Below are positions 33,172 to 41,813 of a stretch of DNA of 64,000 bases, in pieces. The notes under the pieces are model-generated. The model made no database searches and was not told the origin of the DNA. It worked only from the letters and a program-made list of their open reading frames with translations. Both the position numbers and the translations under genes were made by a program. The stretch spans positions 185,776 to 249,775 of the forward strand of contig CAYRUH010000001.1 in assembly GCA_964427415.1 (NCBI GenBank). The letters are read 5' to 3'. Each line of letters begins with the position of its first letter. Position 1 is the stretch's first letter. This stretch comes from Lentisalinibacter sp964427415 (GTDB lineage: Bacteria > Pseudomonadota > Gammaproteobacteria > Steroidobacterales > Woeseiaceae).

Positions 33172-34476
33172 TCACGCGGCCCGGCGGTCGTCGTCCTCGA
33201 CGACGCTCCGGCCCTTGTGCTCGACCATATATTCGAATTCGTGGCGGAAGTGTTTCAGGAAGCTCTGCACCGGCCAAGCCGCCGCATCGCCCAGCGCGCA
33301 GATGGTATGGCCCTCGATCTTGCCGGCCACATCGAGGAGTTTGTCCAGATCCTGCGCCGTCGCCTCGCCCTCGATCATGCGGGTCAGCATGCGGTACAGC
33401 CAGCCCGTGCCCTCGCGGCAGGGCGTGCACTGTCCGCAGGACTCGGCCATGTAGAAGCGGGAGATGCGCCGGAGGACGCGCACCAGGCAGGTGGTCTCGT
33501 CCATCACCATCACCGCACCGGTGCCGAAGGACGAACCCGCCTCTTTCAGCGAGTTGTAGTCCATCGTGCATTCCATGATGATCTCAGCCGGCAGCACGGG
33601 TACCGAGGAGCCGCCCGGGATCACCGCCTTCAGCCGGCGCCCGCCGAGCATGCCGCCGCAGCGCTCCAGCAGCGCCGGGAAGGGTATACCCATCGGCAAC
33701 TCCAGGTTCTGCGGCTGCTCCACATGACCGGAGACGGAGAATATGGCGGTGCCGGCCGAGCCCTCTACACCAAGATCGGAGAACCACTTCGCGCCGTTCC
33801 TGATGATGGACGGCACGCTCGCGAGCGACTGGGTGTTATTCACCGTGGTGGGTTTGCCGTAGACGCCGAAATTCGCGGGGAACGGCGGCTTGAAACGCGG
33901 CTTGCCCTGCTTGCCTTCGAGGGATTCCAGCAGCGCCGTCTCCTCGCCGCAGATGTAGGCGCCGGCGCCGACGAAAGTGTAGAGGTCGAAATCGATGCCG
34001 GAGCCGCGGATGTCGCTGCCCAGCAGCCCGGCCTCGTAGGCCTCGGCCAGCGCCGCCTCGAAACGGGGTACCGGTTCCTCCATGAATTCGCCGCGGATGT
34101 AGTTGTAGCCCGCGGTGGCGCCCATGGCGTAGCCGGCGATCGCCATCCCCTCGACAATCGAATGGGGGTTGTAGCGCAGGATCTCCCGGTCGTGACAGGT
34201 GCCCGGCTCGCTCTCGTCGGAATTGCAGACGATGTATTTCTGCACCGGCGCGCTGCGCGGCATGAAGCTCCACTTCAGACCCGTCGGGAAACCCGCGCCA
34301 CCGCGTCCCTTCAGTCCCGACTCCTTCACCTCCTCGACGACGGCCTCGGGAGTGAGTTCGCCTTTCAGGATTCGCTCCCACGCCTCGTAGCCGCCCACCT
34401 TGCGATAGGCCTCGAGGCTCCAGGGCTCATCCGCGCCGAGGGTGGCATAGCAGACCAGGTTTTCGTCAGTGCTCAT
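33172..34476 (-). CDS. nuoF: NADH-quinone oxidoreductase subunit F
   Basis: 434 residues from the ATG at 34476, which overlaps the nuoE stop (ATGA). It holds the FMN and NADH sites: RGRGGAGFPTGLKW and GAGAYICGEETALLESLEG. The N3 4Fe-4S cluster is in SCGQCTPCREG with a further Cys downstream in HTICALGD. It is the electron-input subunit, oxidising NADH in the cytoplasm. Confidence 0.97.
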   Translation of the reverse strand: MSTDENLVCYATLGADEPWSLEAYRKVGGYEAWERILKGELTPEAVVEEVKESGLKGRGGAGFPTGLKWSFMPRSAPVQKYIVCNSDESEPGTCHDREILRYNPHSIVEGMAIAGYAMGATAGYNYIRGEFMEEPVPRFEAALAEAYEAGLLGSDIRGSGIDFDLYTFVGAGAYICGEETALLESLEGKQGKPRFKPPFPANFGVYGKPTTVNNTQSLASVPSIIRNGAKWFSDLGVEGSAGTAIFSVSGHVEQPQNLELPMGIPFPALLERCGGMLGGRRLKAVIPGGSSVPVLPAEIIMECTMDYNSLKEAGSSFGTGAVMVMDETTCLVRVLRRISRFYMAESCGQCTPCREGTGWLYRMLTRMIEGEATAQDLDKLLDVAGKIEGHTICALGDAAAWPVQSFLKHFRHEFEYMVEHKGRSVVEDDDRRAA

Positions 34477-34976
34477 CAGTCCAGTGCGTCCAGTATTTCT
34501 TCGATGCGCTCGGCGGTGAGGTTCTCGTGGTAGACGTGGTCCACCATCATCATCGGCGCCCCGCAACAGGCGGCGAGGCACTCCTCCTCCCGTTTGAGGT
34601 AGATCCGCCCGTCCGGCGTACTCTCTCCCAGGGAGACGCCGAATTTCCTCTCGACGTGCTCGACCAGCTCCTCTGCCCCCCGCAGCATGCAGGAGACGTT
34701 GGTGCAGATCGAGACGCTGTGCCGGCCCACCGGCTTCGTCTCGAACATCGAGTAGAAGGTGGCGACTTCATAGACCTGGATCGGCGGCAGCTCCAGGTAC
34801 GCCGCCACGGCGTCCATCAGCTCCGGCGTGAGGTAGCCGCCGTTCTCGTGCTGCGCGGCATGCAGGGCGCCGATCACCGCCGAGCGCTTGCGGTGCTCGG
34901 GGAAGCGCGCGGTCCACTTCTCGATCTCCTCGCGCACGTGGGCGCTCAGTTCGAACATTGCGGCCTGCTCGCTCAC
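34476..34976 (-). CDS. nuoE: NADH-quinone oxidoreductase subunit E
   Basis: 166 residues, thioredoxin-like 2Fe-2S subunit. The four ligands are in CTNVSC and, about 36 residues later, CLAAC. Cluster N1a beside the FMN of NuoF is its role. Both ends overlap neighbours by 3-4 bp, so nuoD-E-F are translationally coupled. Confidence 0.97.
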   Translation of the reverse strand: MSEQAAMFELSAHVREEIEKWTARFPEHRKRSAVIGALHAAQHENGGYLTPELMDAVAAYLELPPIQVYEVATFYSMFETKPVGRHSVSICTNVSCMLRGAEELVEHVERKFGVSLGESTPDGRIYLKREEECLAACCGAPMMMVDHVYHENLTAERIEEILDALD

Positions 34977-36226
34977 CGGTCAATCTCCCCGAACACGATG
35001 TCCTGGGTGCCGATCACCGCCACCACGTCGGCCAGCATGTGACCCTGGACCATCTCGTTCATCGCCGCCAGGTGGGCAAAACCCGGCGCCCGCACCTTCA
35101 GCCGGTAGGGCTTGTTCGCCCCGTCGGAGATCAGGTAACAGCCGAACTCCCCCTTGGGAGCCTCCACCGCGGCATAGGCCTCGCCTTCCGGCACCACATA
35201 GCCCTCGGTGAAGAGCTTGAAATGGTGGATCAGCGATTCCATGTCATCTTTCATCTCGACCCGGCTCGGCGGCGCGATCTTGCGGTCGTCGAGCATCACG
35301 GGCCCGGGGTTCTGCTGCAGCCAGTCCACGCACTGGCGGATAATGCGGTTCGACTGGCGCAGCTCCTCGATCCGTACCAGGTAGCGGTCGTAGCAGTCGC
35401 CGCTGACGCCCACCGGGATGTCGAAGTCCAGCCGGTCGTAGACCTCATAAGGCTGCTTCTTCCTGAGATCCCACTCGATGCCGGAGCCGCGCAGCATCGG
35501 GCCGCTGAAGCCGAGCTGAAGAGCCCGCTCCGGCGCCACCACACCGATGTTGACGGTGCGCTGCTTCCATATGCGGTTATCGGTTAGCAGGGTCTCGTAG
35601 TCATCGACGCAGTCCGGGAAGCGGTCCGTGAAATCGCGGATGAAGTCGAGCAGCGAACCCTCCCGCGCCCGATTCATGTCGTCGACCTCCCTCTGGCTGT
35701 GCCACTTCGACGGCTGGTACTTCGGCATCTCCTCCGGCAGGTCCCGGTAGACGCCGCCGGGGCGGTAGTAGGTGGCGTGCATCCGCGTGCCCGAGACGGC
35801 CTCGTAGCAGTCCATCAGGTCCTCGCGCTCGCGGAAGCAGTACAGGAACACCGTCATGGCGCCGATATCGAGGCCATGGGCGCCGAGCCACATCAGATGG
35901 TTCAGGATACGGGTGATCTCGTCGAACATGACCCGGATGTACTGGGCGCGGAGCGGCGGCGTGATACCGAGCAGCTTCTCGATGGCCAGCACGTAGCCAT
36001 GCTCGTTGCACATCATGGACACGTAGTCGAGGCGGTCCATGTAGCCGATGCTCTGATTGTAGGGCTTGGACTCGGCGAGCTTCTCGGTGGCCCGGTGCAG
36101 GAGGCCCACGTGGGGGTCGGCCTTCTGGATCACCTCGCCATCCATCTCCAGCACGAGCCGCAGGACGCCATGGGCCGCCGGGTGCTGGGGCCCGAAGTTC
36201 ATGGTGAAGTTCTGAATCTCAGCCAT
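34973..36226 (-). CDS. nuoD: NADH-quinone oxidoreductase subunit D
   Basis: 417 residues, related to the large subunit of NiFe hydrogenases. It forms the quinone pocket with NuoB: FGPQHPAAHGVLRLVLEMDG, DRLDYVSMMCNEHGY, and C-terminal PKGEFGCYLISDG. NuoD is separate from NuoC here, unlike the NuoCD fusion of E. coli. Overlaps nuoC by 8 bp. Confidence 0.97.
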   Translation of the reverse strand: MAEIQNFTMNFGPQHPAAHGVLRLVLEMDGEVIQKADPHVGLLHRATEKLAESKPYNQSIGYMDRLDYVSMMCNEHGYVLAIEKLLGITPPLRAQYIRVMFDEITRILNHLMWLGAHGLDIGAMTVFLYCFREREDLMDCYEAVSGTRMHATYYRPGGVYRDLPEEMPKYQPSKWHSQREVDDMNRAREGSLLDFIRDFTDRFPDCVDDYETLLTDNRIWKQRTVNIGVVAPERALQLGFSGPMLRGSGIEWDLRKKQPYEVYDRLDFDIPVGVSGDCYDRYLVRIEELRQSNRIIRQCVDWLQQNPGPVMLDDRKIAPPSRVEMKDDMESLIHHFKLFTEGYVVPEGEAYAAVEAPKGEFGCYLISDGANKPYRLKVRAPGFAHLAAMNEMVQGHMLADVVAVIGTQDIVFGEIDR

Positions 36227-36923
36227 CGCGGGAAGTCCCTCTCAACTGTTCTTCGTAGCGATGGTCGTCGCGGATGACCTTCGGCACCAGCGTGCGCGGC
36301 TCGATGGTCACCGGCTGATAGGCGACGCGGCGCTTGTCCGGGTCATAGCGCACCTCCACGTTGCCGGACAGCGGGAAATCCTTGCGGAAGGGATGGCCGA
36401 TGAAGCCGTAGTCGGTGAGGAGACGGCGCAGATCCGGATGGCCGTCGAAGAGGATGCCGAACAGATCGAAGGCCTCGCGCTCGAACCAGTCCGCCGATGC
36501 CCAGATGTTCGCGACGGACGGCATGCGCGGCGGGTTGTCCGAGCCGCAATAGACGCGAAGCCGCAGCCGCCGGTTCTTCGCGACGGACAGCAGGTGGTAG
36601 GCCACGGCGAAGCGCCTCGGGTCGAAGCACTCCGCATCGTCGAGGATCACCGGCTCCTGTTCCACGCCACGGGAAAACCCGGTGTCGGTGGCATCCCGTG
36701 TCTTCCATTCGGCGCGGCCGTAATCCAGGTAATCGACACCGCACACGTCCATCAGCATGTCGAAGGCGAACTCGTGCTCGTCGCGCAGCGCCGCCGCCAC
36801 CTCGGACAGGTGCTCCTTCTGAACCTCGAAGGTCACCTCGCTACAGGTCGACGGCACGCGGGTGACCGCCGCGCCGAAGCGCTCGCCGATGGCCGCCGCC
36901 AGAGCCTCTGTGCGTTCACTCAT
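36219..36923 (-). CDS. nuoC: NADH-quinone oxidoreductase subunit C
   Basis: 234 residues, the 30 kDa subunit. Marks: HLLSVAKNRRLRLRVYCG, ASADWFEREAFDLFGILFDG, HPDLRRLLTDYGFIGHPFRK and DFPLSGNVEVRYD. It stabilises the junction between the peripheral and membrane arms. 9 bp after nuoB. Confidence 0.96.
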   Translation of the reverse strand: MSERTEALAAAIGERFGAAVTRVPSTCSEVTFEVQKEHLSEVAAALRDEHEFAFDMLMDVCGVDYLDYGRAEWKTRDATDTGFSRGVEQEPVILDDAECFDPRRFAVAYHLLSVAKNRRLRLRVYCGSDNPPRMPSVANIWASADWFEREAFDLFGILFDGHPDLRRLLTDYGFIGHPFRKDFPLSGNVEVRYDPDKRRVAYQPVTIEPRTLVPKVIRDDHRYEEQLRGTSRDG

Positions 36924-36932
36924 GCCGATGCC

Positions 36933-37466
36933 TCAACGCGCGATTGTGCTGGTGCGGCGGATTTTCTTCTGCAGCTGGATGATGCCGTAGAGGAGCGCCT
37001 CCGCGGTGGGCGGGCAGCCGGGAACGTAGACGTCCACCGGGACAATGCGGTCGCAGCCGCGCACTACCGAATAACTGTAGTGATAATAGCCGCCGCCGTT
37101 GGCGCAGGAACCCATGGAGATCACCCAGCGCGGCTCGGGCATCTGATCGTAGACCTTGCGCAGGGCAGGCGCCATCTTGTTTACCAGCGTACCGGCCACG
37201 ATCATCACGTCGGACTGCCGTGGGCTCGGCCGGAAGACCACGCCGAAACGATCCAGATCGTAGCGGGCGGCGCCCGCGTGCATCATTTCCACCGCGCAGC
37301 AGGCCAGGCCGAAGGTCATCGGCCACATCGAACCGGTGCGCGCCCAGTTGACCACGTTGTCGACTGCGGTGACGACGAACCCCTTCTTCTCGATACTGCC
37401 TTCCGGCAGCGGCGCACGGGCCTCGTCCAGGCCAAATTCCTGCCTGTCCGCCTCGTTCAGTCCCAT
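36933..37466 (-). CDS. nuoB: NADH-quinone oxidoreductase subunit B
   Basis: 177 residues from the ATG at 37466 (MGLNEADRQEF). It binds cluster N2, the last electron carrier before quinone: tandem cysteines in TFGLACCAVEMM, then MGSCANGGGYY and YVPGCPPTAEALLYG. It overlaps nuoA by 10 bp. Confidence 0.97.
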   Translation of the reverse strand: MGLNEADRQEFGLDEARAPLPEGSIEKKGFVVTAVDNVVNWARTGSMWPMTFGLACCAVEMMHAGAARYDLDRFGVVFRPSPRQSDVMIVAGTLVNKMAPALRKVYDQMPEPRWVISMGSCANGGGYYHYSYSVVRGCDRIVPVDVYVPGCPPTAEALLYGIIQLQKKIRRTSTIAR

Positions 37467-37813
37467 TCGAGAGCCCCCTTCTTCCACTCGTAGATGAAGC
37501 CGACCACCAGGATGGCCAGGAACAGCGCCATGGCCAGCAGGCCGAAACCGCCGACCGTATCCAGCGACACCGCCCAGGGGAAAAGGAATGCAATCTCCAG
37601 ATCGAAGATGATGAACAGGATGGCCACCAGGTAGTAGCGCACGTCGAAGCGCATGCGCGAATCCTCGAAGGGCTCGAAGCCGCACTCGTAGGGCGCGAGC
37701 TTCTCCGGGTCCTTGCTGCCGTGGCCGAACACGAAACCGAGGATCAGCAACAAGACACCGATGCCCGCCGACAACGCGAGAAAGATCAGGATGGGCAAAT
37801 AGTTTTCCAGCAC
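37457..37813 (-). CDS. nuoA: NADH-quinone oxidoreductase subunit A
   Basis: 118 residues from a GTG at 37813 (LENYLPILIFLALSAG follows); a TTG at 37855 would add 14 residues not typical of the family. Three membrane helices; the loop KDPEKLAPYECGFEPFEDSR contains the conserved Cys and acidic residues near the quinone chamber. First gene of the nuo operon. Confidence 0.94.
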   Translation of the reverse strand: MLENYLPILIFLALSAGIGVLLLILGFVFGHGSKDPEKLAPYECGFEPFEDSRMRFDVRYYLVAILFIIFDLEIAFLFPWAVSLDTVGGFGLLAMALFLAILVVGFIYEWKKGALEWD

Positions 37814-37879
37814 GATAGGTGCAGCCTGAATCTCGACAAATGGAAACCCCGGCAACCGAAAGGCCCCGGATGGCTCGCC

Positions 37880-37907
37880 ATTGTATCAGCCCGGCGGCAT
37901 GGTGTAA
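37880..37907 (-). promoter_or_regulatory. Probable nuo operon promoter
   Basis: On the minus strand, -35 TTACAC (37902-37907), 16 bp spacer, -10 TACAAT (37880-37885) with an upstream TG (TGATACAAT, extended -10). Start of transcription near 37873, about 60 bp before the nuoA GTG. Confidence 0.65.
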
Positions 37908-37954
37908 CGCTCACGCGACGCTCACCGCGGCGGACGCCGGACTTGTCCAGCAAT

Positions 37955-37987
37955 GAAGAAAACGGCGGCCCCGGCCGGGACCGCCGC
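37955..37987 (-). terminator. Terminator after tRNA-Leu
   Basis: On the minus strand CGGCGG, an inner CCC/GGG, then CCGCCG and TTTTCTT, 15 bp after the tRNA. It separates tpiA-secG-leuU from the nuo promoter. Confidence 0.75.
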
Positions 37988-38001
37988 TATTTTCCTGTGT
38001 G

Positions 38002-38086
38002 TGGTGCCGACGGCCGGACTCGAACCGGCACGGCTTGCGCCACTGCCCCCTCAAGACAGCGTGTCTACCAATTCCACCACGTCGGC
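38002..38086 (-). tRNA. leuU: tRNA-Leu (GAG)
   Basis: 85 nt, class II tRNA with a long variable arm and encoded CCA. The anticodon stem CTGTC/GGCAG encloses the loop TTGAGGG, anticodon GAG. The acceptor pairs GCCGACG with CGTCGGC. Position directly after secG matches E. coli leuU. Confidence 0.95.
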
Positions 38087-38117
38087 ATCGATCGAACGGA
38101 TTTCCTCTGGCATCCGG

Positions 38118-38561
38118 TTACTGACCCTGACCGTCGCCCTCGCCGCCTGCCGCGGGCTGGTCGACCGCGGGCAACTGATCCAGGCTCTCGTCTCCGGCGT
38201 CGCCCGCGGGCTCCGACTCCGGTAACGGCAGCGGGTCCTCGGTTTCACCGGCGGGCAGTGCCCGTGCCGGCCCCTCTTCGGTTTGACCCGCCTCCTGCTC
38301 GAGCAGGCTTTCGCTACCGCCCTGCTGGCCGCTCAGGTAGGCGAGCGCCAGGCAATTGGCAAAGAACAGGGTGGCGAGCACGGCCGTGGCACGGGACAGG
38401 AAACTGCCCGTGCCGCGGGCGCCGAACACCGTCCCGGACGCGCCGGAACCGAAAGCGGCACCGGCATCGGCGCCCTTGCCCTTCTGCAGCAGGACCAGCG
38501 CAATGATGCCAAGGGCCATGAAGACCAGCGCCACCGTCAGAATGACGTAAAGTGTGCTCAT
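38118..38561 (-). CDS. secG: Protein-export membrane protein SecG
   Basis: 147 residues from MSTLYVILTVALVFM. Two membrane helices (about 3-24 and 54-75) flank the conserved loop LLQKGKGADAGAAFGSGASG. SecG is the small helper subunit of the SecYEG translocon. The tail after residue 78 is long, acidic and Pro/Gly-rich (EEGPARALPAGETEDPLPLP), longer than in E. coli (110 residues in total). 10 bp after tpiA and upstream of tRNA-Leu. Confidence 0.95.
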   Translation of the reverse strand: MSTLYVILTVALVFMALGIIALVLLQKGKGADAGAAFGSGASGTVFGARGTGSFLSRATAVLATLFFANCLALAYLSGQQGGSESLLEQEAGQTEEGPARALPAGETEDPLPLPESEPAGDAGDESLDQLPAVDQPAAGGEGDGQGQ

Positions 38562-38571
38562 AATTTGTCTC

Positions 38572-39333
38572 TTACGCTGCCGCGGCAGCCGCACGCCCGA
38601 TGGCGAGGAACTCCGCGGCCTTCAGCGACGCACCGCCGATCAGGCCGCCGTCGATGTCTTCCCGGGCGAACAGGCCCGGCGCATTGTCGCCCTTCACGCT
38701 TCCGCCGTACAGGATGCGCAGCCGCTCGGCCACGCCTCCGTCCCGGTCGCCGACCATTGCGCGGATGAAGGTGTGCACCTCCCCCGCCTGCTCGGGGCTC
38801 GCCGTACGGCCCGTGCCGATGGCCCAGACTGGCTCGTAGGCCACCACGGCGTCGGCCAGGGCCGCTATGCCGACCTCGTCGATCACCGCCAGCAGCTGCC
38901 GGCGGATCACCGCTTCCGTCTCCGCGGCCTCCCGTTCCTCCAGCGTCTCGCCGATGCAAAGGATGGGCACCAGACCCTGCCGGTGCGCGGCGGCGAACTT
39001 GGCCGCGACCCGGTCGTCGGTGTCGCCGTACAGGGTGCGCCGTTCCGAATGACCCACGATTACGTAGCGACAGCCGACATCGCTCAGCATGGAGGCGGAC
39101 ACTTCGCCGGTGTAAGCGCCAGCCTTGTGCTCGGAGACGTCCTGCGCGCCCAGTCCGACGCCGGTGCCGGCGAGCTGCTCGCCCACCGAGGCCAGGTACG
39201 GCGCCGCGGGGCACACCAGCAACTCGACCCCCGGCGCCTCCCCCGCACCCTCCAGGATGCCGCCGACGAGCGCCCGGTTATCCGCCAGGCTCCCGTGCAT
39301 TTTCCAGTTGCCGGCGACCAGATATTGTCTCAC
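38572..39333 (-). CDS. tpiA: Triosephosphate isomerase
   Basis: 253 residues. Interconverts dihydroxyacetone phosphate and glyceraldehyde 3-phosphate. Lys11 in AGNWKMHG, His95 in VGHSERR and catalytic Glu167 in AYEPVWAIGTG are at the classical positions. The phosphate loop GGSVKGDNA is near the C-terminus. In this order (glmM-tpiA-secG) as in many non-enteric Gammaproteobacteria. Confidence 0.97.
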   Translation of the reverse strand: MRQYLVAGNWKMHGSLADNRALVGGILEGAGEAPGVELLVCPAAPYLASVGEQLAGTGVGLGAQDVSEHKAGAYTGEVSASMLSDVGCRYVIVGHSERRTLYGDTDDRVAAKFAAAHRQGLVPILCIGETLEEREAAETEAVIRRQLLAVIDEVGIAALADAVVAYEPVWAIGTGRTASPEQAGEVHTFIRAMVGDRDGGVAERLRILYGGSVKGDNAPGLFAREDIDGGLIGGASLKAAEFLAIGRAAAAAA

Positions 39334-39479
39334 AGTGCGTCTCCGAGCCCCATGCCGGGGGCCGTGAAAGGGCGCGAAGGATACCGGCCGTACCCGCGCA
39401 AATCAATGTCGGATAAGGCGCGCCAGGACCGGTAAAGGCCCGTGGCACCGGCCCCGTTGCCGATGGCCGCAGCGCCGCG

Positions 39480-40814
39480 TCAGGCCGCGCTGCGTTCCAC
39501 CACCGAGGCGATGCGGCGGGCGAGCTCCGCCACCTCGCCGGCGTCCTCGCCTTCCACCATCACGCGGATAACGGGCTCGGTGCCCGACGGCCGCAGCACG
39601 ACCCGCCCGCGCCCACCCAGGTGCTCCTGGACCTCGGCCACGGCCTTCTGCACGGTGACTGAACCATCCAGGTCGATGCGGCTCGCCACCCGCACATTGA
39701 CCATGTGCTGGGGCATCCGCGGCATGCCCGACGTCAGCGTCTTCAGCGACTCGCCGGAGCCTTTCATGATGGCCAGCATCTGCAGCGCGCTCACCAGTCC
39801 GTCGCCGGTAGTGGTGCGATCCAGGCAGATGATGTGGCCCGAGGTCTCGCCGCCCAGGGTGCCACCCGTCTCGCGCAGCAGCTGCATCACGTGGCGGTCG
39901 CCGACCTTCGCTCGCCGGAAATCGATGCCGGCGTCCCGCAGCGCGAGTTCCAGTCCCAGGTTGCTCATGACCGTACCCACCACGGGCCCGCGCAACTCGC
40001 CGGAACGCTGGCGCGCCAGTGCCACCACGTAGAGCAGCTGATCACCGTCGATGGTGCTGCCCTCGTGATCGACCATCACCACCCGGTCGCCGTCGCCATC
40101 CAGCGCGATGCCCACGTCGGCGCGTACGCCCGGGACGGTCAGCTGCAGGAGCTCCGGGTGCAGCGAGCCGCAGCCGTCATTGATATTGCGACCGTTGGGC
40201 GAGCAGCCGATGGGGATGACCTCTGCGCCCAGCGCGCCGAGCACCCGCGGCGCCACCTTGTAGCCGGCGCCGTTCGCGCCGTCGATCACCACCTTCAGAC
40301 CCGCCAGGCTCAGATCAGCGGACAGCGTGGACTGGCAGAACTCCATATACTGGCGCCGGGCGCTGTCGATGCGCTGCGCCTGGCCGAGGTGGGCCGAGTC
40401 CTTGGTGCGCGCCGGCTTCTCCAGCCCCTCCTCGATGGCGAGTTCGATCTGGTCGGAGAGCTTGCCGCCCTGGCGGTCGAAGAACTTGATGCCGTTGTCG
40501 TAGTAAGGGTTGTGGGACGCGCTGATCACCACGCCCAGATCCGCTTCGAACTTCTGCGTCAGGTGCGCGATGCCGGGCGTCGGCAGCGGCCCCAGCAGCA
40601 GCACGTCGGCACCGGCAGCGACGAAGCCCGCCTCCAGAGCCGACTCGAACATGTAACCCGAGACCCGCGTGTCCTTGCCGATCAGGACCTTGCCGCCGTC
40701 CGGCACGAGCACCTGCGCCGCGGACGAGGCCAGCCGCATGGCGAATTCCGCTGTCATGGGGTGATCGCCGACTCGCCCCCGGATGCCGTCGGTACCGAAA
40801 AATCGTCTGCTCAA
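39480..40814 (-). CDS. glmM: Phosphoglucosamine mutase
   Basis: 444 residues. Converts glucosamine 6-phosphate to glucosamine 1-phosphate for UDP-GlcNAc, peptidoglycan and lipopolysaccharide. Catalytic phosphoserine Ser100 in ISASHNP, the Mg loop DGDGDR, the sugar loop GGETSGH and the phosphate loop RPSGTEPVIRVM are all present. Its start overlaps the folP stop (ATGA). Confidence 0.97.
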   Translation of the reverse strand: MSRRFFGTDGIRGRVGDHPMTAEFAMRLASSAAQVLVPDGGKVLIGKDTRVSGYMFESALEAGFVAAGADVLLLGPLPTPGIAHLTQKFEADLGVVISASHNPYYDNGIKFFDRQGGKLSDQIELAIEEGLEKPARTKDSAHLGQAQRIDSARRQYMEFCQSTLSADLSLAGLKVVIDGANGAGYKVAPRVLGALGAEVIPIGCSPNGRNINDGCGSLHPELLQLTVPGVRADVGIALDGDGDRVVMVDHEGSTIDGDQLLYVVALARQRSGELRGPVVGTVMSNLGLELALRDAGIDFRRAKVGDRHVMQLLRETGGTLGGETSGHIICLDRTTTGDGLVSALQMLAIMKGSGESLKTLTSGMPRMPQHMVNVRVASRIDLDGSVTVQKAVAEVQEHLGGRGRVVLRPSGTEPVIRVMVEGEDAGEVAELARRIASVVERSAA

Positions 40815-41683
40815 ATCCCTTCCCCTTGCTTTTCAGGCCCCGGCATCGCGGCAATGGCCGCAACAGCCGTGACAACAGCCAGCGCGTCCCGCGTCTCGGC
40901 CACGTCGTGAGCCCGTATGATATGGGCGCCACGCTCCGCCGCCAATGCCGCCAGCACTACGCTGCCAGCCGTGCGTTCCCCCACCGGCCGCCCCGTAAGC
41001 GCGGCCAGCAGCGATTTGCGCGACAGCCCGGCGAGCACGGGGTAGCCCGTGGCACGCAGCGTCTCCAGGCCGGACAGCAGCGCCAGGTTATGCGCCACCG
41101 TCTTGCCGAAACCGAAGCCGGGATCGATCACGATCCGCTCCCGGCCGATTCCGGCAGCTTCACAGGCCTGCGCCCTCGATACCAGGAACTCCGTCACTTC
41201 CGCCACGACATCGTCATAGTGGGGGTCGGCCTGCATGGTGCGCGGCTCGCCCTGCATGTGCATGAGACAGATCCCGGCATCCAGGGCGGCCGCGGCCTGC
41301 AGCGCGCCCGGACGGCGCAGGGCGCAGACGTCGTTGATCATAGAGGCGCCACCGACGACCGCCTCGCGCATGACCTCGGGCTTCGAGGTATCCACGGAGA
41401 TGGCCACGTCGAACTCGCTGCGAATCGCCTCGATCACGGGCAGCACGCGGTCGAGTTCCTGCTCGACCGAGACCGGCTCCGCACCGGGCCGGGTGGACTC
41501 GCCACCCACGTCCACGATGGCTGCGCCGGCGCCGATCATGGCCCGCGCCTGTTCCAGCGCCGTGCCGCGGCGGACGAACCGTCCGCCGTCGGAGAAAGAG
41601 TCCGGGGTGACGTTCAGCACACCCATCACCACCGGGTTGGAAAGATCCAGGGTCATCCCAACCAGCTTCAATGAATGATTCAT
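40811..41683 (-). CDS. folP: Dihydropteroate synthase
   Basis: 290 residues. Condenses p-aminobenzoate with 6-hydroxymethyl-dihydropterin diphosphate in folate synthesis; the sulfonamide target. Marks: VMGVLNVTPDSFSDGG, DVGGESTRPGA, DPGFGFGKT, and a C-terminal RAHDVAETRDAL. Follows ftsH across a terminator, and is coupled to glmM by a 4 bp overlap. Confidence 0.97.
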   Translation of the reverse strand: MNHSLKLVGMTLDLSNPVVMGVLNVTPDSFSDGGRFVRRGTALEQARAMIGAGAAIVDVGGESTRPGAEPVSVEQELDRVLPVIEAIRSEFDVAISVDTSKPEVMREAVVGGASMINDVCALRRPGALQAAAALDAGICLMHMQGEPRTMQADPHYDDVVAEVTEFLVSRAQACEAAGIGRERIVIDPGFGFGKTVAHNLALLSGLETLRATGYPVLAGLSRKSLLAALTGRPVGERTAGSVVLAALAAERGAHIIRAHDVAETRDALAVVTAVAAIAAMPGPEKQGEGI

Positions 41684-41763
41684 GCTGCCATGCTCATGGT
41701 GCCGGACTCATGGTGTCAGGCTCAGGGCCGGATGTTCGCGACGGCCTTTCGGGTCACCCAAAC

Positions 41764-41790
41764 GAAACCGGCAGCCCTGGGGCTGCCGGT
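41764..41790 (-). terminator. Terminator between ftsH and folP
   Basis: On the minus strand a perfect 11 bp stem ACCGGCAGCCC/GGGCTGCCGGT with a CA loop, then TTCGTTT. The T run is interrupted, so termination may be partial. Confidence 0.7.
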
Positions 41791-41813
41791 GTGTGGTACT
41801 GGCGGGCTGCCGC